Shown here: positions 22,585-30,800 of the stretch, piece after piece
How positions within the stretch are numbered: the stretch's first letter is position 1
Layout: the number at the start of each line of letters is the position of its first letter
Assembly: GCA_015272195.1 (NCBI GenBank)
Contig: JACYMC010000125.1
Coordinates: 1-44,385 of the forward strand
DNA length: 44,385 nucleotides
Direction of reading: 5' to 3'
Source: Candidatus Sericytochromatia bacterium
GTDB taxonomy: Bacteria > Cyanobacteriota > Sericytochromatia > UBA7694
Translations under genes and position numbers: made by a program
Notes under the pieces: model-generated
Seen by the model: the letters and a program-made list of their open reading frames with translations, nothing else
Databases searched by the model: none
Told to the model about the DNA's origin: nothing

Positions 22585-23586
22585 ATGGCCAAAAGCGGAG
22601 AAGTCCTGTCTCAAAATCAGATCGACTCCCTGTTGAACACAATCAGTTCAGACAGCCCTGCTCAGCTTCAGCAGATACAGGCTGATATCCCGCAGCAGGA
22701 CGTCCGCGCCTATGACTTCAGACATCCTTCCAAGTTTTCACGCGAGCATGTGCAAACCCTGCAAGCCGTCCATGAAATGTTTGCCCGTCTGCTGAGCACC
22801 CAGCTGACCACCCAGATGCGCCTGCCGGTACAGATTGAGGTCATGTCTGTTGATCAATTGACCTACGATGAATTTATGCGCTCCATTACCAACCCAACAG
22901 TGGTCATGATCTACAGCATGCCCCCCTTAAACGGTAATGTGCTGTTTGAGTTTACACCAGGCACAGCCATTTCAATTATTGAGCGCCTGCTCGGCGGACC
23001 GGGAAAAATGCCCACCAAAGCCCGTGAACTGACCGATATTGAGCAAACCCTGATGTCCAGCGTGTTTAATAAAGGCATGCTTTCACTTAAAGAAGCCTGG
23101 AAAAATCTGGTGCCTGACCTGCAGCCGATCCTGCAAACCCTGGAAACCAATCCCCGCTTTGTTCAGGTTTCAGGCGCCGGAGACAGCGTGCTGGTCTTAT
23201 CGTTTGAAATCCGGCTGGGCGACAGCACGGGCTCCATGCGCCTGTGTCTGCCCTATCCAACAGTCGAGAGCCTTTTGCCACAGCTCAATCGCCAGCTTTT
23301 CATTTCGGGCCAGAAACGCCAGGAAGAAGCCCAGCAAAACTCTCTGGAAATGCGGCGCCAACTGGAGCATGTAGAACTGCGCCTGGCCATTTTGCTGGGC
23401 GAAACCGAGATTCAGATGCGCGACCTGCTGGCCCTCGAGGTCGGAGACGTCTTGCCTCTGCCTACAGCCACAGCTGCCGAACTGCCTGTCATCATTGAGC
23501 AGGAGCTTTCATTTTTGGCCCGTCCCGGCACCGTGGGTCGCAAACTGGCGGCCCAGATTACCCAAATCCTAGACAAAGGACCCTGA
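22585..23586 (+). CDS. fliM: Flagellar motor switch protein FliM
   Basis: 333 residues. The N-terminal LSQNQIDSLLNTI is the CheY-binding EIDxLL-type peptide. The CheC-like middle domain (about 50-235) includes YDFRHPSKFSREHVQTL, VHEMFARLLSTQLTTQMRLP and QLTYDEFMRSI. A SpoA/FliN-like C-terminal domain (about 250-325) has LAILLGETEIQMRDLLALEV and GDVLPL. It forms the C-ring and couples phosphorylated CheY to rotation reversal. It is followed by fliY after 3 bp. Confidence 0.95.
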   Translation: MAKSGEVLSQNQIDSLLNTISSDSPAQLQQIQADIPQQDVRAYDFRHPSKFSREHVQTLQAVHEMFARLLSTQLTTQMRLPVQIEVMSVDQLTYDEFMRSITNPTVVMIYSMPPLNGNVLFEFTPGTAISIIERLLGGPGKMPTKARELTDIEQTLMSSVFNKGMLSLKEAWKNLVPDLQPILQTLETNPRFVQVSGAGDSVLVLSFEIRLGDSTGSMRLCLPYPTVESLLPQLNRQLFISGQKRQEEAQQNSLEMRRQLEHVELRLAILLGETEIQMRDLLALEVGDVLPLPTATAAELPVIIEQELSFLARPGTVGRKLAAQITQILDKGP

Positions 23587-23589
23587 CCA

Positions 23590-24705
23590 ATGGCACTTTC
23601 TCAAGAACAGATCAATGCAATTCTCGAAGGCACTGGCACCTATGATGCCGCACCGGCAGCAGCTCAGGCAGCAGCTCCGACGGCTGGCCATGGACTCAGT
23701 GACAGCGAAAAACAATTTTTTCAGCATTTCTCACAAACCGCTATGGAAGCCGGTGCAGTGGCTGTATCTCAGGCCCTGGGAAAAAATGTCAGTATTGGCC
23801 ACCCTGAACTGAGTGTGGTTCAAGCGGCAGAACTGGCAGCTGAGCTGGGACAACCCCAGGTTCTGATTCAGACCGGCTATCTGACCGAAAAGACTCATCC
23901 TTCGATTTTGCTGCTGAAAGATTATGATGTGGCCGTGATCTTTGATATCTTAATGGGCAAAGATGGCCGCAACCCGGATTTGGAAATGGGTGATCTGCAG
24001 ATTTCAGCCATTGGCGAAGTCGTCAACCAATTGGTGGGCGCTGCCGCCACGGCCCTGTCTAAAACCTTTGAGCGCAAGCTGGCGATGGTTCCACCAGAGT
24101 CTGAACTCCTGAGCATGAGTCCACTGGTTTTACCAGCATCTTATCAGCAGGGCGCACTGCTCCAGGTGCGTTACCAAATGGCCATTGAGGATGTACTGGA
24201 TGGCGAACTGTTTGAGCTGCGCCCCCTGTCAGAAGCGCAGGCACTATACCAACAGCTGACCGGCGCAGCAAGACCAGCCCCGGCAGCTGGCAGCACCGCA
24301 TCTCCACCGTCAGCACAGGCTTCAGTATCCGGCGCTCCAGTGCCGCCTTCGGCAGCAGTTCCTGATGTGCCGCCAGCACCCACTGTACAGCCCGTGGCTT
24401 TTGCGCCGCTCTCACCGGCCCCCAGTGTCACCACTGCCAACCCCAATCTGGAGCGCATTCTGGATATTCCGCTGCGCGTAACGGTTGAGCTGGGTGCTGC
24501 CCGCCTGAAGGTTAAAAACGTTCTGGACCTGACCAAAGGCTCCATTGTCGAGCTGGATAAACTCTCAGGTGAAAACGTGGATTTACTCGTCAATGGCCGT
24601 TTGATGGCCAAGGGTGAAGTGGTGGTTATCAACGAAAACTTTGGTGTGCGCATCACCGAAATCCTGGGGCCCGCCGATCGGCTGCAAAATTTTTCAGGCC
24701 TGTAA
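23590..24705 (+). CDS. fliY: Flagellar motor switch protein FliN/FliY
   Basis: 371 residues. It begins LSQEQINAILEGTG, a second EIDxLL-like motif, then has a CheC-like domain (about 35-215; GEVVNQLVGAAATALSKTFE), a Pro/Ala linker (about 225-275) and a FliN SpoA domain (about 280-360; ILDIPLRVTVELGAARLKVK, GSIVELDKLSGENVDLLVNG, GVRITEI). This FliY architecture is typical of organisms where FliN is fused to a CheC-like domain. Whether the phosphatase residues of CheC are functional was not judged. It is the last gene of the flagellar run, followed by a strong terminator. Confidence 0.9.
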   Translation: MALSQEQINAILEGTGTYDAAPAAAQAAAPTAGHGLSDSEKQFFQHFSQTAMEAGAVAVSQALGKNVSIGHPELSVVQAAELAAELGQPQVLIQTGYLTEKTHPSILLLKDYDVAVIFDILMGKDGRNPDLEMGDLQISAIGEVVNQLVGAAATALSKTFERKLAMVPPESELLSMSPLVLPASYQQGALLQVRYQMAIEDVLDGELFELRPLSEAQALYQQLTGAARPAPAAGSTASPPSAQASVSGAPVPPSAAVPDVPPAPTVQPVAFAPLSPAPSVTTANPNLERILDIPLRVTVELGAARLKVKNVLDLTKGSIVELDKLSGENVDLLVNGRLMAKGEVVVINENFGVRITEILGPADRLQNFSGL

Positions 24706-24715
24706 AGACTGCAAA

Positions 24716-24746
24716 AATCCCCCTGTTTTGAGAAAACAGGGGGATT
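24716..24746. terminator. Bidirectional intrinsic terminator between fliY and mglA
   Basis: A perfect 14-bp stem (24716-24729 with 24733-24746, core CCCCCTGTTTT/AAAACAGGGGG) closes a GAG loop. On the minus strand it is followed by TTT, on the plus strand by a weakly T-rich stretch. It lies between the convergent fliY and mglA stops and can serve both. Confidence 0.9.
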
Positions 24747-24768
24747 GATAATTTAATAAATCAGAGAA

Positions 24769-25347
24769 TCAGCTCAGGCCATTCAGAACCGCTTTGGAAA
24801 TAGCCTTGAGGGTGGCAAAAACGCCCTGGCCGGTCACCGCAATGGCCTCAAAATAAGGTACGCGTTCAGGGTTCAGGTGTTGCTCCAGCTCTTCAACAGG
24901 CATTGAATCGGGGATATCGCGCTTGTTGTATTGCATCACCCAGGGAATTTTGCCCAACACCATACCGTAGGAGGCAAGGTTTTCAACCATGTTGGCTTTA
25001 CTGTCAATGTTTTCCTGAAGCTTGGAGCGAGAGGAGTCAGCTACAAAAACCAGCCCGTCAGCGCCATTCAGTACCAGACGGCGAGAGGCGTTGTATTCAA
25101 CCTGACCCGGTACGGTGTACAGCGAAAACTTGGTTTTAAAGCCCTGTACGGAACCCAGATCCAGCGGCAAAAAGTCGAAAAACAGCGTGCGTTCATTGGC
25201 TGTGTTCAGCGACACCATCTCACCGCGAATGGTGGGGCTTAACTGCTTGTGGAGGTATTCCAGATTGGTGGTTTTACCGCCCATGCCGGTACCGTAAAAC
25301 ACCAACTTACAGTGAATCTCGCGACTTGCATAGTTAATTAACGCCAT
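24769..25347 (-). CDS. mglA: MglA-type small Ras-like GTPase
   Basis: 192 residues. P-loop GTGMGGKTT (19-27), YTVPGQ switch-II (77-82) with Gln82, and NKRD (141-144) for guanine recognition. Start MALINYASREIHCKLVFYG is the typical MglA opening. MglA marks a cell pole in its GTP form and directs type IV pili or gliding machinery. The MglB-like GAP gene directly upstream overlaps by 10 nt, and a PATAN protein precedes that. Two PilT-type motors elsewhere in the window are plausible clients. Confidence 0.9.
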   Translation of the reverse strand: MALINYASREIHCKLVFYGTGMGGKTTNLEYLHKQLSPTIRGEMVSLNTANERTLFFDFLPLDLGSVQGFKTKFSLYTVPGQVEYNASRRLVLNGADGLVFVADSSRSKLQENIDSKANMVENLASYGMVLGKIPWVMQYNKRDIPDSMPVEELEQHLNPERVPYFEAIAVTGQGVFATLKAISKAVLNGLS

Positions 25348-25781
25348 TGTCCCTGTCCTTGTCCTTGAGCGCTGCTCATATTCTTGATTTCTTCACTGAT
25401 GCGCGCGGCCATCTGTTGGGTTTTAAGTTTGATCATACCCAGGGTGGTGCGCTCATCAAAAATCACGGTAATTAGATCTTGTGAATCAAGCAGAGAAATA
25501 AAGATATTCAGCTTATTGCCTTGCTGAAACATGGTTTTAAACTCAGCTTCCCCGAGCAGGCGGGCAATTTCACGGGTAGATGAAAAAGCGCCGACAACCA
25601 GGGCCGAAAGCGCCATGACGTGAGGGGACTCTTCGCCCACCAGCGCCAGGTGCTGGCCTGATTTTTCGACCAGGAGGATGCCTTTGGCATTGGTTTCAGA
25701 CTGTAGTTCGTTAAGCAACTCCGTAATGCGCTGAATGCCTTCGGAGGTGATGACCATACTACTGAGCTGTGGATTTAACAT
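25338..25781 (-). CDS. mglB: MglB-like Roadblock/LC7 protein (MglA GAP)
   Basis: 147 residues from ATG 25781; an in-frame TTG lies at 25793. Roadblock fold: ITELLNELQSETNAKGILLV, MALSALVVGAFSSTREIARL, LITVIFDERTTLGMIKLKTQ. These segments follow the order and spacing of MglB. MglB dimers stimulate MglA GTP hydrolysis and define the opposite pole. Its end overlaps mglA. The C-terminal tail is Gly/Gln-repetitive (SAQGQGQGQWR). Confidence 0.85.
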   Translation of the reverse strand: MLNPQLSSMVITSEGIQRITELLNELQSETNAKGILLVEKSGQHLALVGEESPHVMALSALVVGAFSSTREIARLLGEAEFKTMFQQGNKLNIFISLLDSQDLITVIFDERTTLGMIKLKTQQMAARISEEIKNMSSAQGQGQGQWR

Positions 25782-25797
25782 AGCAATAAACAACCTG

Positions 25798-26697
25798 TCA
25801 TAGTTCTAGTTTTAGTTCTTTGACCCAAAGCTGTCCAGCACCCTCAAGGTTCTGATCAACTTTTTGCATGACCTGCTGAAGAAAAGACTTTCCATAAATG
25901 GGTTCAACGAGTGTAAGCAAATGGCCTAAATACTGGCTGTAGAGCTCGGTCTGATTGCTCAGGTCTGAGCTGTGCATTTTATCATCCACAATTCTACCAT
26001 TTTGCACGTCGATCTTCCAGTTATTTTCCTGAATGAGCTTCTCCAGACGTTCCGTCATTTCCTGCTTGAGCTTCATTCCTGAGATGGAGTTAAACTCAGC
26101 CAGCAACGTATTGGCCATTTCAAGAAAGAAACGGCGCAGTTCAAGTGATTTGGACTCAATCACCTGTATCAGGCCCCTGGTTTCCAGGCCCAGCAGGCAA
26201 TCCACCAGAGCCCCAGGCTCCAGGTCGATTTGCTCCAGCAACTGGGGCATAAAAGCCTGTTGCTGCTCTGAAAGGTACTTGGCAATACGCACTTCGTTGG
26301 CCGAAAGACCTTCAGCTGCAAAAGCAGCGCCAGACCAGCGCACCTCAGTATTGACATTCATGCGGGGATACTGACGGCTGACGCGTCGCCAGGTTTCCTG
26401 ATAAGAAATACCGTTTTGAATCAGAGTATCCAGATCAGAGTCAATCGTCTGAGGCGGCATCTGACTGTCCTCAACAAACTCAAATTCTGCGCTGGCATCA
26501 AAATTCAGCATATTAAACACAGCTTTACTGCCTGAAAAACGCTCGCTTTCAGCGTGGTGCAGGGCACCGTGATTCACAAAAATAAGGCTTGTGTGTCCAT
26601 GGTACTGCACGTTGAGGGCGCCGGTTTTCTGACTTTGGATCAGAATGCGCAGAATATCCGGCAAGCTGAAGTCAGCAAAACGTCCGCTGAATTTCAT
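25798..26697 (-). CDS. PATAN (DUF4388) domain protein
   Basis: 299 residues. The N-terminal DUF4388/PATAN domain (1 to about 85) reads MKFSGRFADFSLPDILRILI, SQKTGALNV, LIFVNHGALHHAESERFSG. PATAN proteins are adaptors in type IV pilus, phototaxis and polarity signalling. The remaining 200 residues are helical and unassigned. The ATG overlaps the stop of the upstream gene (ATGA), and MglB follows after 16 bp, so the four genes form one translationally coupled unit. A role linking a signal to MglA/MglB is inferred. Confidence 0.8.
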   Translation of the reverse strand: MKFSGRFADFSLPDILRILIQSQKTGALNVQYHGHTSLIFVNHGALHHAESERFSGSKAVFNMLNFDASAEFEFVEDSQMPPQTIDSDLDTLIQNGISYQETWRRVSRQYPRMNVNTEVRWSGAAFAAEGLSANEVRIAKYLSEQQQAFMPQLLEQIDLEPGALVDCLLGLETRGLIQVIESKSLELRRFFLEMANTLLAEFNSISGMKLKQEMTERLEKLIQENNWKIDVQNGRIVDDKMHSSDLSNQTELYSQYLGHLLTLVEPIYGKSFLQQVMQKVDQNLEGAGQLWVKELKLEL

Positions 26698-27671
26698 TGG
26701 GCCACCGCGATCAACAGGGTGTCTTTTTCTTCAAGGGTGTCGTGCGCCAGGGGAAAGGGTGTGGTCATCACCGCACGCTTCCAGATACTGCGCTTGCTTT
26801 CGAGAGTTTCTTCCAGCTCAGCCAAACTGACCCCCAGACGTTCTGAATGGGCCAACACCCAGATACGGGATTCGCTACAGCAGTCCAGAAAGCGCCCCAG
26901 GGCCTTGAGATAACTCTGGCTGTCATGAAAGGTCTGGCCCAGCTGGGGCGAGTCGTTCTCAGGCAACACACCTGACAGATTGATTTGCGAGACATGTCGG
27001 GCCCAGCACTCAGTCAGCTCCGCTTTGCGGTGAGTATCTCTGAAGCCGCTCATCGCGGGCGGATTAATCCAGACGGCATCAGCGGGCAGCTGACTGGCCA
27101 GGTCGTAGGCATTGGTAAAGTAGGCCATGTTGGGCATCTGGTTGTCGGTGACCCAGCTGTTGAGCTGCTGAATATAATGTTTGAGCACCTGTTCCGGTGA
27201 CATATTTTTGGCTTGCAAATAACTTTGATTAATGTTAAGCCAGTAATGCATCACCATAAAGACGGCGGTATAAGCCATTCCCTTGAGTTCTGGGCTGTTT
27301 TGAAAAGCCTCACCGCTTTCAATGTTCTGCCACCAGGCACCGAGCAGCTGGGCTTCTTCTTTGGTGAAATAATGGTCCTGCCAGGCAGCAAAGTCTGTGT
27401 ACTGCGACAGGTTACCGTGCTGCATGATCTGCTCAAAATGGGCTGGCGTTAAAATCGCGTCATTGTTTTGAACCAGGGCAACGGCGCGCCAGTAATGACT
27501 TTGCAGAATGTCACTGACAAAGGTTTGATAGCCCTGACGCTTAAAAAACTGAGCCACACGGGCATTGCCGCCAAAAGCATCGTAAAACGAAGAGGGCTCC
27601 AGTTCAGCCAGTTCCTCCCAGACCCATGCGCTGAGTGATCTTCTGGAACTGTCAAGTGCAGTCGCTATCAT
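26694..27671 (-). CDS. D12-class adenine methyltransferase-like protein of unknown role
   Basis: 325 residues. Residues 29-55 (FYDAFGGNARVAQFFKRQGY, then SDI) resemble motif I plus the following acidic loop of D12/Dam-type N6-adenine methyltransferases (D-x-F-x-G-x-G). Residues 201-206 (WINPPA) sit where motif IV DPPY is expected, but Asp is replaced by Asn and Tyr by Ala. A helical insert (about 85-185) lies between them. The catalytic motif is thus altered, so activity may be lost or changed. It heads the PATAN/MglB/MglA operon with ATGA overlap, an unusual setting for a DNA methylase and with no restriction gene near. The fold assignment is by motif only. Confidence 0.45.
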   Translation of the reverse strand: MIATALDSSRRSLSAWVWEELAELEPSSFYDAFGGNARVAQFFKRQGYQTFVSDILQSHYWRAVALVQNNDAILTPAHFEQIMQHGNLSQYTDFAAWQDHYFTKEEAQLLGAWWQNIESGEAFQNSPELKGMAYTAVFMVMHYWLNINQSYLQAKNMSPEQVLKHYIQQLNSWVTDNQMPNMAYFTNAYDLASQLPADAVWINPPAMSGFRDTHRKAELTECWARHVSQINLSGVLPENDSPQLGQTFHDSQSYLKALGRFLDCCSESRIWVLAHSERLGVSLAELEETLESKRSIWKRAVMTTPFPLAHDTLEEKDTLLIAVAQ

Positions 27672-27710
27672 TGAATCTTACCAACCCTTCCTCTTAACAA
27701 GATAACATAC

Positions 27711-28703
27711 TTATTTTGAACGTTGAATGGCAAATTCAGCCAGATCGCCCAGCGCAGCGCGTGCTTCTGATGCCGGCAGGATCTGAAGATGGGCTTTGGC
27801 CTGGTCCACATAACGTCTGGCCTCAGCGTGACAGCGTTCTAGCGCATCTGAGTCCATCACAATCTCCAAAGCCCGCTGCAGATCGTCGGCTTCACTGAGC
27901 CGGCGGTCGATGATCATCTGCAGTTCAGCAGCCTGGGGTGCATGCTGCAGAGCAAAATAACACGGCAGGGTCACCTGACCCTGAATCAAATCATTTTGTG
28001 CAGATTTACCCATTTCTCCTTCTGATACGGTGTAATCCAGAATGTCATCCATAATCTGAAACGCAATGCCCAGATCGTGGCCATAGGCGTACAGGGCCTG
28101 TTCTGTTTCAGGACTGGCGTGGTTGATAATGGCGGCACCCTGGCAGGCAATCGCCATCAGCAGAGCGGTTTTGGAACGCACCTGCTCCAGATATTCTTCA
28201 TAGGTAATTGTACTTTTATAGCGCCGCTCAAGCTGTGACATTTCTCCGTTGCACATGTCCATCACCATCTGGGAGAAAATGGTATTGAGCCGGACTTCTT
28301 CAATCACGGAGATATAATAACAAGCTCTGGCCAGTAAAAAGTCTCCGGTCAGCACCGAGATGCGCAGGCCCCACTTCTGGTTAACCGTCGGCAGTCCCCG
28401 GCGGAGATGGGCGCCGTCAATGATGTCATCATGAATCAAAGTGGCGGTGTGCAGGATTTCAACCGCCATGGCCAGCAGCTGGTGGGGATTGCGTTCCTGG
28501 TCAGTCTGGCCCGTGGCCTGAGCTGCCAGAAGCGCCATCACGGGACGCAGCCGTTTGCCACCGGCCTGCATCAGATGGGTGGCTGCGGCCACCAGTTTGG
28601 GATCGTAATGGTCAAGTTCTTTGAGAACCACGGCTTCCAGGGTCTGAAGCTCGGTGCCTATCAGGCGAAAAAAAGATTGTTCTGAAACGCGTAAACTGCT
28701 CAT
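27711..28703 (-). CDS. Polyprenyl diphosphate synthase (IspB-like trans-prenyltransferase)
   Basis: 330 residues from ATG 28703. The first Asp-rich motif DDIIDGAHLRRG and second DDILDY are both intact, with the GGKRLRP substrate motif near residue 50 and GDFLLARA. These define long-chain trans-prenyltransferases making the quinone side chain. Chain length cannot be read reliably here. It stands alone in the minus run, 39 bp downstream in coordinate from the methyltransferase-like gene start and upstream of it in transcription. Confidence 0.9.
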   Translation of the reverse strand: MSSLRVSEQSFFRLIGTELQTLEAVVLKELDHYDPKLVAAATHLMQAGGKRLRPVMALLAAQATGQTDQERNPHQLLAMAVEILHTATLIHDDIIDGAHLRRGLPTVNQKWGLRISVLTGDFLLARACYYISVIEEVRLNTIFSQMVMDMCNGEMSQLERRYKSTITYEEYLEQVRSKTALLMAIACQGAAIINHASPETEQALYAYGHDLGIAFQIMDDILDYTVSEGEMGKSAQNDLIQGQVTLPCYFALQHAPQAAELQMIIDRRLSEADDLQRALEIVMDSDALERCHAEARRYVDQAKAHLQILPASEARAALGDLAEFAIQRSK

Positions 28704-28811
28704 GAGCAAAAGACCCCGCTCAGCTCAGGGTTCAGAAAAAGGTCTGTGTATGTGTTCAAAGGTGCTTTACTTCATTCTGAAAGGTCTGTTTAAGAACAGG
28801 CTGTATTGTAA

Positions 28812-28834
28812 CATGAAACCCAGGGGGCTTCATG
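28812..28834. promoter_or_regulatory. Imperfect inverted repeat in divergent interval
   Basis: CATGAA-A-CCC / GGG-C-TTCATG with an AGG loop lies between the divergent prenyltransferase and lipoprotein genes. There is no T-run, so it is more likely an operator or an incidental hairpin than a terminator. Confidence 0.35.
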
Positions 28835-28872
28835 CAGTACAGGATTTTTGTGAAAAAGGCTATAATAAAAGC

Positions 28873-29460
28873 ATGCGTTATATTCTGTTTGTTTTAAGCT
28901 TAAGCCTGCTGGCCTGCAGCCTGATTCCCGCCGCGCAACAGCCGATGCCGGAGCAGCTCCTCTTGCCCCGTTATGAGGATTTACTGCCAGACGGTGCGGC
29001 AGCTCCGGGCTTACCGACCAATCCTGACGCTTCAGCTGACCCCAATGCGGAACCAAGGCTGCGCAATGTGCTCGAACAGATGAACGTGCCCTTTTCAGAA
29101 CAGAACTGGCTGACTTTGCGACAGCTGGTGGACACCCAGCCCAGCGGCCTCTGGTCACGCAGTCAGGACTTTTCGGCAGCTGAAAACCTGCAAGCCAATT
29201 TTCAGCGTTTTGGCCCGCTGTTTAACCCGCCGATCAATTCAGCCGAAAACTACCGGGTGCGGGCGGTGAGTTTTGCCGAGAAGGCCTCCGTCCCCCACTA
29301 TCTGGACCTGGACTACTTCCTGACCCACCAGCGCATTCTGGTGGCCAAATGGGATGCCAATACCAGTGAATTTGTCGTCAAACAGTCTGACGGCAGTCTG
29401 GTCAACTATCTGCTGACGCAGGCGGTGACGTCACCGCGCTATCTGAAGGTGGTTTTTTAG
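28873..29460 (+). CDS. Lipoprotein of unknown function
   Basis: 195 residues from ATG 28873, chosen because it opens a lipoprotein signal (MRYILFVLSLSLLAC, lipobox LLAC with Cys15). The mature part is Pro-rich at first (PDGAAAPGLPTNPDASADPN), then globular with FSEQNWLTLRQLVDTQP and HYLDLDYFLTHQRILVAKWD. I do not recognise the family. A TATAAT at 28861-28866 lies only 6 bp before the ATG, which would give an extremely short leader or a leaderless mRNA if used. Its end overlaps the convergent membrane-protein gene by 59 nt. Confidence 0.65.
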   Translation: MRYILFVLSLSLLACSLIPAAQQPMPEQLLLPRYEDLLPDGAAAPGLPTNPDASADPNAEPRLRNVLEQMNVPFSEQNWLTLRQLVDTQPSGLWSRSQDFSAAENLQANFQRFGPLFNPPINSAENYRVRAVSFAEKASVPHYLDLDYFLTHQRILVAKWDANTSEFVVKQSDGSLVNYLLTQAVTSPRYLKVVF

Positions 29461-29767
29461 CCGGAAAGATTTTGCTCAGAATCTTGCGTTTGAGCAGATA
29501 GCCCACGACCAGCAACAGCACGGCCTGAAACAGCAGCAGAACGCCTTTAATCACCACATCAAAGCCGGCATCCAGAATCAGATAAAGTGGCACGCCAATC
29601 AGGCTGACACAGGGCAGCGAAAAAGACACCAGACCTGAAGCCACAAACGACCAGCCAAACTGGCGGCTGTAGCGCAGATGCAAAAGCCAGCTGATAAAAA
29701 AATCGTAAGCAAATGCCACCGTCCCGGCGATCACCAGTGCGGTGGCATTCCATCGAATTTCAAACAT
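29402..29767 (-). CDS. Small membrane protein of unknown function
   Basis: 121 residues from ATG 29767. An apparent longer frame begins inside the tRNA gene and is rejected. There are about three transmembrane segments (ALVIAGTVAFAYDFFISWLL, GLVSFSLPCVSLIGVPLYLI, VVIKGVLLLFQAVLLLVVGY), then a basic KRK and a Pro/Ser tail. No family is recognised. Confidence 0.55.
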   Translation of the reverse strand: MFEIRWNATALVIAGTVAFAYDFFISWLLHLRYSRQFGWSFVASGLVSFSLPCVSLIGVPLYLILDAGFDVVIKGVLLLFQAVLLLVVGYLLKRKILSKIFPAKKPPSDSAVTSPPASADS

Positions 29768-29796
29768 AAAATCGGGAGTGTTGAAATAATTAAAAA

Positions 29797-29870
29797 TCGG
29801 AGCGACTGGATTCGAACCAGCGACCTGATGGTCCCGAACCATCCGCGCTACCAAACTGCGCTACGCCCCG
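29797..29870 (-). tRNA. tRNA-Pro (anticodon CGG)
   Basis: 74 nt with a full cloverleaf. The acceptor CGGGGCG pairs with CGCTCCG (one G-T wobble). The anticodon stem GATGG/CCATC encloses TTCGGGA with anticodon CGG, and the T-arm contains GGTTCGAATCC. The CCA end is not encoded. A -10-like TATAAA (29879-29884, minus) lies 8 bp upstream. It reads proline CCG codons. Confidence 0.95.
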
Positions 29871-29923
29871 AAACTTCATTTATACTAACACGCCTATGCC
29901 CGTTTGATAAGCAGATTTTGATC

Positions 29924-30787
29924 TCAGTCTGCAATTTCTGCAGCAGCCACCAGCGCATCCAGTTCGGCATCAAGGTGGGTTTCCAGACCGCAAGCCTGCC
30001 TGACTTTTTGGCAATCCAACGAAACATCGTAAGGACGCGGCGCTTTAAAACGCAGGTCATGCAGGTATCCAGGCTTTATCAGATCTGTGTTCAGGCCCAT
30101 TTTTTCAGCCAGGCGCACCCCGCATGCGTAGCGGCTGTAGCGACCCGAACCCAGATGCCAGACGCCCGTCAGTTCCAGCATGCTTTCGAGCCAGTGGGCC
30201 ACCGTGCCAGCGTACACCGGTGAGTTGAACTGGTCCTGTACCAGCGTGACCGTTTGCTGCCGGCGCAACTGCTGGCAGAGCCAGTGCGCAAAACTCTGCT
30301 TGCCTGAGGCATACCAGGCCAGAAAGTGCACCCGCAGAATCAGGCTGGGTGCATAGCCATAGAACATCTGTTCGGCCATGTATTTGCTCCAGCTGTAAAA
30401 ATTGACCGGCCGGGGCGTATCGGCTTCGCTGTAGAGGCCCTGCAGCCCATCAAAGACATCATTGGTTGAAATATGCACCACCCTGGCACCCACCTGCTCA
30501 GCAGCCTGGCGCACGTGCAGCGCTGTGTGTACGTTCAGGGCCAGGGCTTTGGCCAGTTGCTGATCGCAGGCATCCACATCGGTCCAGGCCACGGTGTTGA
30601 TGATCAGTTCTGGCCTGAGATCCTGCACCAGCTCTGTGAGTGCACCGGGCTGCGTCAGATCCAGCCTCAGAAAGTCTGCGGTATGGTTGTGATAACACAA
30701 GCCAGAGGTGGCGTAGCGAGGAGCAAAATGCGCATAAAGCGCCTGACCCAGGCCGCCACTGGCGCCGGTGATCAGGCACTTGCTCAT
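29924..30787 (-). CDS. RmlD-like NAD(P)-dependent sugar reductase
   Basis: 287-residue extended SDR. Rossmann motif TGASGGLGQ (7-15), Tyr131 and Lys135 (YSWSKYMAE), and the RmlD-like line LIINTVAWTDVDACDQQLAK with HISTNDVFDG. It resembles dTDP-4-dehydrorhamnose reductase and bacterial MAT2B-like proteins. No rmlA, rmlB or rmlC adjoins, so the substrate may differ. Confidence 0.7.
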   Translation of the reverse strand: MSKCLITGASGGLGQALYAHFAPRYATSGLCYHNHTADFLRLDLTQPGALTELVQDLRPELIINTVAWTDVDACDQQLAKALALNVHTALHVRQAAEQVGARVVHISTNDVFDGLQGLYSEADTPRPVNFYSWSKYMAEQMFYGYAPSLILRVHFLAWYASGKQSFAHWLCQQLRRQQTVTLVQDQFNSPVYAGTVAHWLESMLELTGVWHLGSGRYSRYACGVRLAEKMGLNTDLIKPGYLHDLRFKAPRPYDVSLDCQKVRQACGLETHLDAELDALVAAAEIAD

Positions 30788-30800
30788 GATTTAAAGCAGC

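Noticed and set aside
29768-29854. N-terminal extension of the small membrane-protein frame
   Set aside because: It is translated from the tRNA-Pro gene and reflects tRNA sequence (MVRDHQVAGSNPV is the usual tRNA artefact).
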